From assembly GCF_003339865.1 (NCBI RefSeq), contig NZ_QPKV01000017.1:1-45722 (forward strand): 45,722 nt of DNA, in the 5' to 3' direction. Shown one piece after another: positions 33,547 to 42,267 of this stretch. The notes beneath the pieces were generated by a model. The model was not told the DNA's origin and did no database searches. It saw only the letters and a list, made by a program, of their open reading frames with translations. The stretch's first letter is position 1. Each line of letters starts with the position of its first letter. Source of the stretch: Pedobacter chinensis (GTDB lineage: Bacteria > Bacteroidota > Bacteroidia > Sphingobacteriales > Sphingobacteriaceae). A program made the translations under genes and the position numbers.

Positions 33547-36383
33547 GTACTTTACTACAATCTGCGAGAGCAATTTCCCACACGCTATTGGCATTACACC
33601 AAGGAGAAATTACTGATGACATTTTATTAAATGTGATTGAAAAAGCCTCGGCTATCAACATTGTTGATGGGCAAACTTTAGATAAGCAAGAATTATTTGA
33701 AATTCTTCGTGCTGATTTCAGCATTGGTAAAGGAGCAATTACCGAACTTTATGACAAAGACGTAACTCCTTGGTTAAATGATGAAAAAGCAAATATCAAT
33801 TTTGAATTATGGAATAGGTACAAGCTTTATATGGCTGAAAACGATCCGTCTTTTCCAGTTAACGATTTAGATGATTTTACAGATAAAATATTAGACAAGT
33901 GTATAAACCCCAAAGACAATAATTCATGGGATAGACGAGGAATGGTTGTTGGTCACGTACAATCTGGAAAAACGTCTAATTATGTGGGATTAATTAATAA
34001 GGCTACTGATGCTGGATATAAAGTTATAATTGTTATTGCAGGAACAATTAGCTCATTAAGGAGACAGACACAAGAAAGGATAGATTCAGGCTATATTGGA
34101 AGAAATAGCTCTGCATTCATCAACAATAAGGGAGAGAATAAAATTATCGGGGTTGGTAAATACAAAGTCAATACCGAAATCTACTCTTTAACTTCTTCGT
34201 ACTACAAAAATAATGACGAAGGGGATTTTAGTCAATCTATAGCAAATAGGTTAAATATTCCAATTGGTAAAAATCCAGTAGTATTTGTTATTAAGAAAAA
34301 TAAAAGCATTCTTGAAAACCTGATAGATTGGTTTGCAAAAGATGTAAATGCAAAAAATATTGACGGATCACCAAAACTTTTTAATGTCCCCGTTTTAGTC
34401 ATTGATGACGAAGCCGATGCAGCATCCGTAAACGCTTCAAAAAGTATCGAGGATATAAAGACTATCAATCGATTAATTAGAACGCTACTAAACTTATTCA
34501 ACCAAAACACTTTTATAGGTTATACAGCAACGCCTTATGCAAATCTGTTTATTGCACAAGAGTATAATGACGAGTTAAAAACTGTTGTAAAAAACAAGGA
34601 ATATAAAATTGGAGAAGATTTATTTCCGCGAGATTTTATCATCAATATTAAAGCGCCAACAAATTACTTTGGTGCTGCTAAAGTATTTGGATTTGAGAAT
34701 CCGAATGGTGAAGAAAAAGAACCTTTGGATATATTTAGAGAAATCAATGATTTCGATCCTCCTTTTTTTAAAACGATAAATAAATCTAACAAAGATGATT
34801 TACCTGAATATCTCCCATCCAGTTTAGAAAAGGCAATAAAATCCTTCTTTTTAACTTGTGCAATTCGTAGATTGAGAGGGCATGAAAACAAACATAATTC
34901 TATGCTTGTTCACGTTGCGTTGCTTGTAAAATGGATAGATAGAGTTGCCTACCTGGTAAACGGAAAAACGAAAGAATTCGCGAATGCAATCAATAGTGAG
35001 GACGAAGGCATTTTGGAAGAACTGAGAGTTTTATACCAAACGGACTTCGTTCCTACTACAGACAATATCTTAGACAATCTAGATTATAAAGACATCCGAA
35101 TTAAACAACATTCTTGGGAAGAAATTAAAAAAGAGCTAAAAAAAGCAGCATCAAAAATCGATGTCCGTGCTGTTCATGGAACTCGATCTACAACCAATTT
35201 GGAGTATCATAATATAGAGGAGATTGCTTATGCTAGATACGAACAAGGATTGTCTGTAATTGCCGTTGGCGGAAGTAGGTTATCCAGAGGGATTACATTA
35301 GAAGGGTTGTCTATAAGTTATTACCTGAGAACCACAAAAATGTACGACTCGTTAATGCAAATGGGTCGTTGGTTTGGCTATCGCCCTGGCTATGTAGATC
35401 TATGTAGATTGTACACCACTGAACAGATTTTTGAATGGTTCAATCATATTACAATGGCAACCGAAGAGATGCGTAATGATTTTGACGAAATGACCACATC
35501 GCATCAGCGTCCAAAAGATTTCAGGTTAAAAGTGAGAAATCATCATGGACTAATGACAATTACAAGTTTGGCTAAACTCAATTTCTCAAAAAACATTGAA
35601 ATTTCCTTTTCTGGAACCAATCCTCAAACTTATCAGTTGCTTAAGACAAAAAAGGCAATTGAAAATAACTATAAAGCATTAAACGATTTAATTTCTGCAA
35701 TTGGGTTCCCCAAGATGCAGAATAGGCAAGTAACAAGAGAAAAAATAAGATATTTATTTTACCCTAATCAGGATATTAGTCCAATTTGTGATTTCATTGA
35801 TACTTTTAAAATTGAACAACCGAGCATTAACAATGCAACGTTGAGCGAGTATATTAAAATACAATCTAAAAACTTAAATATTAATGAATGGAGCATATGC
35901 ATCATTTCAAATACAGATGATAAGGTATTTATTGATTATGCAGGTAATACGCCGTTAAAAGAGAGGCAAGAAAAAGAAAACATAGTGACTTATGACTTGC
36001 ATTTTAATGGAGAAAAAATCACCTTGGGATGCAGTGTCCGTAACCAACCAAAAATATCTAGGGCAAGTGACTATTATTTAATTGCAAAAAATCAAATTGA
36101 TGATCTAAAAGATAGACAAGTTGATCTTGTGACAAATGGGTTAAAGAGCAATAAAGAAATCAAAGAACAAAGAGCCATTGAAAAGAAAGGCTTGCTTTTA
36201 ATCTATGCGTTAGACGAAAGAGGAACACCGAATGTGAATAACGGAATACCTATTATCGGCTACAGTCTACATTTTCCGAAAATTGAAAATGAACTTAAAA
36301 CCTCATACACAACGACAATTTTTGATGGCTTTGATGAAGAGCCGCAGGACGATGACGATTCTCCAAATAATGATAATGAATAG
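33543..36383 (+). CDS. Z1 domain helicase-like ATPase
   Basis: A 946-residue superfamily-II-like ATPase. Walker A is in GHVQSGKTSN (about residue 137), the Walker B/DEAD region is VLVIDDEADAASVN (about 285), motif III is GYTATPYANLF (about 325). The Z1 domain shows VIAVGGSRLSRGITLEGLSI (about 576), where SRG and LEG are the family marks, and the arginine-finger motif VI is QMGRWFGYRPGY (about 607). The C-terminal 200 residues are of unknown fold and the tail is acidic (EEPQDDDDSPNND). It would translocate along or remodel DNA for the nucleases encoded next to it. Gene order MORC-Z1 with four-base overlap indicates co-translation. Confidence 0.9.
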   Translation: MSTLLQSARAISHTLLALHQGEITDDILLNVIEKASAINIVDGQTLDKQELFEILRADFSIGKGAITELYDKDVTPWLNDEKANINFELWNRYKLYMAENDPSFPVNDLDDFTDKILDKCINPKDNNSWDRRGMVVGHVQSGKTSNYVGLINKATDAGYKVIIVIAGTISSLRRQTQERIDSGYIGRNSSAFINNKGENKIIGVGKYKVNTEIYSLTSSYYKNNDEGDFSQSIANRLNIPIGKNPVVFVIKKNKSILENLIDWFAKDVNAKNIDGSPKLFNVPVLVIDDEADAASVNASKSIEDIKTINRLIRTLLNLFNQNTFIGYTATPYANLFIAQEYNDELKTVVKNKEYKIGEDLFPRDFIINIKAPTNYFGAAKVFGFENPNGEEKEPLDIFREINDFDPPFFKTINKSNKDDLPEYLPSSLEKAIKSFFLTCAIRRLRGHENKHNSMLVHVALLVKWIDRVAYLVNGKTKEFANAINSEDEGILEELRVLYQTDFVPTTDNILDNLDYKDIRIKQHSWEEIKKELKKAASKIDVRAVHGTRSTTNLEYHNIEEIAYARYEQGLSVIAVGGSRLSRGITLEGLSISYYLRTTKMYDSLMQMGRWFGYRPGYVDLCRLYTTEQIFEWFNHITMATEEMRNDFDEMTTSHQRPKDFRLKVRNHHGLMTITSLAKLNFSKNIEISFSGTNPQTYQLLKTKKAIENNYKALNDLISAIGFPKMQNRQVTREKIRYLFYPNQDISPICDFIDTFKIEQPSINNATLSEYIKIQSKNLNINEWSICIISNTDDKVFIDYAGNTPLKERQEKENIVTYDLHFNGEKITLGCSVRNQPKISRASDYYLIAKNQIDDLKDRQVDLVTNGLKSNKEIKEQRAIEKKGLLLIYALDERGTPNVNNGIPIIGYSLHFPKIENELKTSYTTTIFDGFDEEPQDDDDSPNNDNE

Positions 36384-36386
36384 TTT

Positions 36387-37352
36387 ATGGTAAACATCAA
36401 ATCAATTTGGGAAACCCAGAAACCAACAGGTGATTTCATTATGAAAACAAGGCTTGAAAACATCTTACATTTAAATTGCTATGCTGGCACCAACAATATA
36501 ACAGGACAGTATTTGTACATCATGTCTGTTGCAAAAAGTATAATAATTCCTGAGCTCAAAAATTATCGTTTCAGGGGTGTTGAGATATTTTCTTTTGAAA
36601 CGGATAGCTCTTTAGAATTAAACATTTATCTGATAGATAATGACTTGAAAGATATCTTCGCGTTGTTTGTTCAAAACATTATAGAAGATATTGTAACAAC
36701 AACCTCCGAAAATGAAGCGCTTACTACAACATTAAATGTAATTTTTAAATGGAAAAAGCTATTTGATAAAATTAGCTTTAGTGGAATGCCACTTGAATAT
36801 CAAAAGGGTTTAATAGGAGAACTTTTCTTTATCAATTCTTTGATTGACAATAATGTGTCTATTAGTAAACTATTAGGTGCTTGGATGGGACCTGAACAAG
36901 ATGATAAAGATTTCAGATTTGGCAATATAGGCATTGAAATAAAACTCACTTCATCAAAGCACCCAAGCCTAAAAATCACAAACGAGGGACAACTAGATAC
37001 TCAAAATGTCAACGAACTTTACCTTATTCTTTATGTCGTAGAAAATGTAAAAGAAAACGGTTTTTCTTTGAACTCTTTAATTTCTCAAATAAGAGATAAA
37101 TTATATTCAGATTTAGACAAACTCAAATTCTTTGATGAAAGATTATTACTTTTAGGTTACTTAGATGATGACCATTATAACACAATGTATTCTATCAAAC
37201 AAATACACAACTATAGAATCAGCCGAGATTTCCCTAGAATTATAAAATCACAACTGCCATTGGGAATTTATAATACCTCCTACTCTATCGAACTTTCTGC
37301 GGTTGAAAAATTTAGGGTTGAATCAGATATAATAATAAATTCATTTAATTAA
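36387..37352 (+). CDS. PD-(D/E)XK motif protein, DUF4420-type
   Basis: A 321-residue predicted nuclease. The motif set is GLIGELFFI (Glu near residue 142), KDFRFGNIGIEIKLTSS (Asp near 173 and Glu-X-Lys near 181), then LKITNEGQLD, consistent with the PD-(D/E)XK motif proteins that follow Z1 genes. The beta-rich N-terminal part (about 1-100) may contact DNA. Its start follows the Z1 stop by three bases and its own stop overlaps the ATG of the AIPR gene (TAATG at 37350-37354). The conserved residues suggest an active endonuclease; the sequence specificity, if any, is unknown. Confidence 0.85.
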   Translation: MVNIKSIWETQKPTGDFIMKTRLENILHLNCYAGTNNITGQYLYIMSVAKSIIIPELKNYRFRGVEIFSFETDSSLELNIYLIDNDLKDIFALFVQNIIEDIVTTTSENEALTTTLNVIFKWKKLFDKISFSGMPLEYQKGLIGELFFINSLIDNNVSISKLLGAWMGPEQDDKDFRFGNIGIEIKLTSSKHPSLKITNEGQLDTQNVNELYLILYVVENVKENGFSLNSLISQIRDKLYSDLDKLKFFDERLLLLGYLDDDHYNTMYSIKQIHNYRISRDFPRIIKSQLPLGIYNTSYSIELSAVEKFRVESDIIINSFN

Positions 37353-39727
37353 TGGAAAGGGCTCTTACTAACTATATTGAAGAATTAAAATCAGATGTAG
37401 CATCACTAGTTTATTCTGATGGCGAGGGTGCCAGCTTTGAAGATAAATTTACTCAGTACTGTATAGAAGTGCTTGAAACCATAGGAAAATCGGAAGGTGC
37501 CAGGGTATTATCGTATGTACATCCAAACAGTCAAGGAAGTATAGATTGGAAATTAAATGGTTATTGTTTGAAAGATCAATTTAAGGATGAGAACAATAAG
37601 ACATATTTTGAAACTTTAGATTTATTCATCACTTACTATAAAAATGACAGTTATGAATATAGTATTACTCAGGCTGATTACACTAAATCGCTGAATCAAA
37701 TAAAAAAATTCATTAATGGTGCTTTAAAAAGGCATATAGATTATATAGATCATTCACACACAGAACTAAATGAATTAATAAAAATTATATCAAAACAAGG
37801 AAAAGATTTTGACAGAATAAATATATTTTTCTTAATCAATGGTTTTTCAAACCATGACAAAGAGCGGCTTGAAATAAATAATATCGGTGTATTCGTGCAT
37901 ACATGGGATGTTAGTCGATTATTTAAAATCAATGAATCTAACAGTATTCACGAACCGATTGAAATAGAATTCGAGAAATTTAGCGATAATCGCAAAGGCT
38001 TGCCTTGTTTAAAGGTTCCTACAATAGACGAAATTTATGACTGTTATCTAGCAATTGTTCCAGGAGAAGTTCTAGCAAAACTTTACAAAGAATTTTCGAA
38101 TGAGTTATTAGAAAGTAACGTTAGAGCTTTTTTGGGCCAAACAGGAAAATTCAATAAAGGGATAAGGGAAACTATACAGAACAAGCCTCACATGTTTTTA
38201 CCTTACAACAATGGTATAACTGCAACCGCTGAAAATGTAACGACCGCGGTTTTTGACGATCAACTGGTTATTACCCATTTAAATGATTTTCAAATTGTTA
38301 ATGGTGGACAAACGACCGCATCACTTTATCATACCCAGAAAAAATATAAAGATGCAGATTTGAACAAAATTTTTGTTCAAATGAAACTTACAGTTATTAA
38401 AGATAAGGAGAAAAAAAATGAAGAGGTACCAAATATTGCGAGATTCGCAAATAGCCAAAATAAGGTTACTGAGTTAGACCTATCCTCTAACAATCCTTAT
38501 TTTGTTCAGATTGAGAATCTCTCCAGAAGAAAGTATGTCGTGAATCCTGAAAACAGAAATCAATCTGTATTATGGTTCTTTGAGCGAGCAAGCGGTCAAT
38601 ACAGAGAAACACTTAATAAACAGACTTTAAGTCAACAAAAAAAGTTTAAAGAACAAAATCCAAATAGCTTTAAATTTGTCAAATCAGACATCGCTAAATA
38701 CATTAATATTTGGGATTTGGAACCCCACCACGTATCTCTTGGTTCTCAAAAAAATTTTATCCACTACACGAAAAAAATTGAAGAATTAGTCAAGAAGAAT
38801 AAGTTGCCCGGAGAAAATTTTTATAGAAAATTAATTGCTAACGCAATCCTTTTTAAATCTGTAGACAAACTTTTTGGCAGGAAGAATGTAGATTCAATTG
38901 GAGATACTAATTTAAAGTCATTCACTGTAGCTTATACTGTTTCCTATTTCCATTACTTAACTAAAAATAGAATTGATCTCTGGAAAATCTATGATGATCA
39001 GAAAACTGATGATGAATTAAATGGTACTTTAAAAAGGTTAATGATTTTTGTTTATCAACATTTATTAAAAGCATCAAACAATACACTATTCTCAGAATAT
39101 GCAAAAAAGGAGGCTTCCTGGGCAAACTTAAAAAATGCAAATTATCAAGAGAATTTAGAGAAGACGCTAGAGAGTTACCTTATTAGCGAGCAAGAAAGAG
39201 ACAGTAGAGAAATTGAAAAAGAAACAGACACAAACAACCTTGAAAATGAACTATTTACAATAAGTGAAATAAGAAAAACAGGATTAAGATTTTGGGACGG
39301 CTTTAGGACATACATAGACCAAAATAAACCAGAAGAATTTGATTATTATTTAGCTTTTGATTTACTCAAAAAGATAAAAGACAATAAGAATTTATCATCA
39401 CGGGAGATTTCTTTTGGCAGTAAAGTCATGATTTATATGAAGGAAAACCCTTCATTGATAGAAACTATTAAGGCATTATCTAAGCTACAGGATGAAGACG
39501 CTATTGAAGTGAAATTTATTTATGATAAATTTTTACTCCTTTCAAAAGAAGAATGGAAGAGAATTATCGATGTTGCTAGTCAAACCAAAATATTCGATCA
39601 TTTGGAACTTGGCAATATAAAATCTGTTTACAGCTCATTTCAGAAAAAAGAGAAAGTAAAAGAATTAGCACTAATTAAGGCATTTAATTCTATTAAAAAA
39701 CTGGAAAAATTTAAAATTATAATTTAA
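37352..39727 (+). CDS. AIPR family (abortive infection phage resistance) protein
   Basis: A 791-residue protein with the AIPR domain. The N-terminal 200 residues, with AIPR-type LKSDVASLVYSDGEGASFEDKF and FINGALKRHIDYID, resemble a PD-(D/E)XK-like lobe. The AIPR core contains FNKGIRETIQNKPHMFLPYNNGITATAENV (about residues 268-295), QIVNGGQTTASLYHT (about 313) and ANSQNKVTELDLSSNNPYF, the family signatures. The C-terminal 250 residues are helical and Lys/Glu-rich. AIPR genes were first seen in plasmid-borne abortive phage resistance of Lactococcus and recur with Z1 and MORC genes; the mechanism is not settled. It is the last gene of the strand and overlaps the convergent methyltransferase gene by four bases. 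Confidence 0.9.
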   Translation: MERALTNYIEELKSDVASLVYSDGEGASFEDKFTQYCIEVLETIGKSEGARVLSYVHPNSQGSIDWKLNGYCLKDQFKDENNKTYFETLDLFITYYKNDSYEYSITQADYTKSLNQIKKFINGALKRHIDYIDHSHTELNELIKIISKQGKDFDRINIFFLINGFSNHDKERLEINNIGVFVHTWDVSRLFKINESNSIHEPIEIEFEKFSDNRKGLPCLKVPTIDEIYDCYLAIVPGEVLAKLYKEFSNELLESNVRAFLGQTGKFNKGIRETIQNKPHMFLPYNNGITATAENVTTAVFDDQLVITHLNDFQIVNGGQTTASLYHTQKKYKDADLNKIFVQMKLTVIKDKEKKNEEVPNIARFANSQNKVTELDLSSNNPYFVQIENLSRRKYVVNPENRNQSVLWFFERASGQYRETLNKQTLSQQKKFKEQNPNSFKFVKSDIAKYINIWDLEPHHVSLGSQKNFIHYTKKIEELVKKNKLPGENFYRKLIANAILFKSVDKLFGRKNVDSIGDTNLKSFTVAYTVSYFHYLTKNRIDLWKIYDDQKTDDELNGTLKRLMIFVYQHLLKASNNTLFSEYAKKEASWANLKNANYQENLEKTLESYLISEQERDSREIEKETDTNNLENELFTISEIRKTGLRFWDGFRTYIDQNKPEEFDYYLAFDLLKKIKDNKNLSSREISFGSKVMIYMKENPSLIETIKALSKLQDEDAIEVKFIYDKFLLLSKEEWKRIIDVASQTKIFDHLELGNIKSVYSSFQKKEKVKELALIKAFNSIKKLEKFKIII

Positions 39728-40971
39728 AGGAGATCTTTTATATTAACAGCTATTTGTTGACCAAGTAGGCAAGGTACCGCATTACCAATTTGCTTAAAGG
39801 CAGCTGTACGGCTCGCACCTTCTTTTACACCTTCGAAGTAGAAATCATCAGGAAAGGATTGTAAGCGAGCTGCCTCCCGAACAGAAATTGATCTGTTTTG
39901 TGAGTTATCAGGGTGGATATAATAATGTCCGTCCTTTGCGATATGAGCAACTATCGTTTGAGAGGCCTCCAGATCAGCTGCCACCACCTTAAACCTGTCA
40001 AAAAAAGAAGATCTGTTTTGGTGAGTTTTTAAACGATCTGGCAAATCGTTATAATTTAAGCGCTCTTTATCGTTGTTCCATTTATCAACAGCTATACGGT
40101 AAATTTCTTTATCCTGCAAAGCATGTGGCCGGGCAATATGTTGAGTTAGCGTGGGAATTCCATTTCGTATATGAGCTGCTTCAAGATATTCGTTCTTTTT
40201 ATTGGCATAACTTAAAAACTTATCTTTTCCTTCCCCCGCTTGTATAGCTGGTAAATCGGCAAACAAGCATGATACATTAGCCTTTAGCCCACTTTGATAA
40301 TTATCTAAATCGGGTAGGTTTGGTGTAAAATCCTGTCTCCAGCCAATAATGATCAAACGCCTTCGCTTTTGTAGTACGCCAAAGTTTTCTGCTTTAACCG
40401 AAAAAATATGAATGCTATATCCTTTCTTGTTAAAAAGCTTTTCCATGTTTTGTAAATAGATACCTCCACCTGCAGATTTGAGCCCTAACACATTTTCAAA
40501 CACAAACATTTTAGGTTGATATTGCGTCAGATAGTTTGCATATTGGACGTAAAGAAAGTTACGGGAGTCTTTCTTCATACCATGTTCAGACCTTGCACGG
40601 CCCACCAAAGAGTATGCTTGGCATGGTGGTCCACCTACAATGAGATCTATTTCTTTGTTATTATTTAGATTTCGGTTAATACGGCTAAAAATTTCCTGAT
40701 TGTTTTCATCGCCAATGCCGAGATTAATAATGGAATTCAATATTTCGTCTGGTATTCTGCTATACAATTCTTGTCTAGGTATTTCTCCTTTCAGATAAGA
40801 AAGATACTGATCTAGCTGATTGTTTTCTTTAAGGTGGTAATATGCTGCTCTTGTTCTTAAGGAGTACGATGCAGCAGCATCAATCTCCACGTGTGCAACA
40901 GGAGAATAACCTGCTCTTTTGAAGCCTTCTGACAGGCCTCCGGCACCAGCGAAGAGATCAATATAGTTCAC
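39724..40971 (-). CDS. dcm: DNA cytosine-5 methyltransferase
   Basis: A 415-residue C5-cytosine methyltransferase that should methylate one recognition sequence using S-adenosylmethionine. Motif I is DLFAGAGGLSEGF (5-17), motif IV GGPPCQAYS with catalytic Cys117, motif VI FENVLGL, motif VIII QKRRRLIIIGW, motif IX RSISVREAARLQSFPDDF and motif X QIGNAVPCLLGQQ. About 80 residues separate motif II from motif IV, an insertion compared with M.HhaI (catalytic Cys81). The target-recognition region is between VIII and IX; specificity cannot be read, though the nearby EcoRII-like remnant and vsr would suit a CCWGG-type target. It converges on and overlaps the AIPR gene. The symbol is for the enzyme family. 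Confidence 0.92.
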   Translation of the reverse strand: MNYIDLFAGAGGLSEGFKRAGYSPVAHVEIDAAASYSLRTRAAYYHLKENNQLDQYLSYLKGEIPRQELYSRIPDEILNSIINLGIGDENNQEIFSRINRNLNNNKEIDLIVGGPPCQAYSLVGRARSEHGMKKDSRNFLYVQYANYLTQYQPKMFVFENVLGLKSAGGGIYLQNMEKLFNKKGYSIHIFSVKAENFGVLQKRRRLIIIGWRQDFTPNLPDLDNYQSGLKANVSCLFADLPAIQAGEGKDKFLSYANKKNEYLEAAHIRNGIPTLTQHIARPHALQDKEIYRIAVDKWNNDKERLNYNDLPDRLKTHQNRSSFFDRFKVVAADLEASQTIVAHIAKDGHYYIHPDNSQNRSISVREAARLQSFPDDFYFEGVKEGASRTAAFKQIGNAVPCLLGQQIAVNIKDLL

Positions 40972-41055
40972 ATTAAATATATTTAAAGGTCGAAGTTAGT
41001 AAAGTTTATTATCTAAACAATAATAAATTACACTGATTTGCATATCAAAAGTATC

Positions 41056-41459
41056 TCATTTAGATAAATTCTTGTAGAACAATTTTATCTCTTCCTGATC
41101 ACTAAGGATAAAAGCTTTATAAAAATCTTCTTTAATTTTAACCATTATAAGAAAATCTGTTTCATTAACTTTCCTTTTAGTACAGGTGATTCTAAACTCA
41201 TCCGAGTACCTTTACCATAATATATAAATCTGGATGCTTCTATTAGAATTCCATCTTGCCATTTTATTGATGCGAACTTTTGCCTATTTTCTCCTTTTTT
41301 GCATGGCCTTTCAAACATAAAAAGACCGCTATCTTTTTGAATATAAATCCCTGATTGATGCCCCCTGCTTTTTCCCGCGTCACTGGGGGAAATGTACTTA
41401 AAAACTTTTAGTTCGCTACTTTCCCATGCTTCAATTGCTCTAACTATTAAATTATTCAT
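41056..41459 (-). pseudogene. EcoRII N-terminal-domain remnant with frameshift
   Basis: The first 84 codons encode MNNLIVRAIEAWESSELKVF then KYISPSDAGKSRGHQSGIYI and RFIYYGKGTR, which match the N-terminal effector/DNA-binding barrel of EcoRII-type restriction enzymes (GHQxGIYI). After ACTCGG at about 41202 the frame drifts and stops at 41145. In the alternative frame the sequence continues DEFRITCTKRKVNETDFLIM then KIKEDFYKAFILSDQEE to a TGA at 41056, so a one-base deletion near 41200-41207 explains the break. No C-terminal catalytic domain follows. It lies between vsr and dcm on their strand and probably derives from their former partner nuclease. Confidence 0.75.
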
Positions 41460-41740
41460 GTATTAAATCATATTATGTGATACCTACCTAGTAACTGTCC
41501 AAAAAATCAAATATCATTCTCAGGTATCTGATATAGAAGATTTAAGAAGACCAGTCAAAATTCGTTAACAGAATTATTTGTGTATTTTCCATTCCGGTAA
41601 ATCAAACACTTAGCTAAATGAATAATTTAAAGTTATCTTATTCCTTTACCGATCGAAAAAAATTAGATTTAAATATTTTAAAATATATTATTGCCAAAGA
41701 AAAATAAATAGTTCAAATAAAAGATTATAGCTGTTTATTT

Positions 41741-42151
41741 CTATAAAGACGACAATAACTGAGTCAAAGTTTCATTTATCAACTTTGGCTTCAACTCGCA
41801 TTCCCAAATTTCAATCACCTTCCAGCCCAATTGGCTTAACTCCTCGATATTTAAGCTGTCTTTTGATTTGTTGCCATTAATTTTAGCGAGCCACCATTCG
41901 GTTTTTGTTTTTGGTACAACGTAGTATCTGCATTGATCATGCCCATGCCAGAAACAACCCTGAATAAAAATAACCGTTTTATATTTTGGCAGTACAATGT
42001 CTGGTTTACCGGGCAAATCTTTTACATGAAGACAGTATCTGAAACCATTGGAATGTAGAAATCGGCGCACCAGCATTTCGGGCTTGGTGTTTTTGCCCTT
42101 AATGCGGCTCATGTTATAAGAGCGGGTTTCTTTGCTGTGAACGTCTGCCAT
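41741..42151 (-). CDS. vsr: Very short patch repair endonuclease (Vsr)
   Basis: A 136-residue Vsr endonuclease that nicks 5' of the T in T:G mismatches arising from 5-methylcytosine deamination. It has NMSRIKGKNTKPE at the N terminus, GKPDIVLP with catalytic Asp51, and QGCFWHGHDQC with Phe67, Trp68 and His69 in the numbering of E. coli Vsr. The residue at 64 is Gln where E. coli has His, as remembered. Zinc ligands His71, Cys74 and the Cys of IWECEL are present. The C-terminal GWKVIEIWECEL is intact. It fits with a cytosine methyltransferase on the same strand, the EcoRII-like remnant lying between them. Confidence 0.93.
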   Translation of the reverse strand: MADVHSKETRSYNMSRIKGKNTKPEMLVRRFLHSNGFRYCLHVKDLPGKPDIVLPKYKTVIFIQGCFWHGHDQCRYYVVPKTKTEWWLAKINGNKSKDSLNIEELSQLGWKVIEIWECELKPKLINETLTQLLSSL

Positions 42152-42267
42152 GCTTTAATAACAATGTAGAGCCGCTAATGTTGTAAAATATGAAATCCTC
42201 AAGAAATTGCTGAATATTATTATAATTGAATTTGTTGTTTGTACAGTAATAGATATATTGCAACTGA

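Noticed and set aside
41618..41707. A 29-codon plus-strand frame (MNNLKLSYSF)
   Set aside because: It is too short, in AT-rich DNA, with no ribosome site or neighbour to support it.
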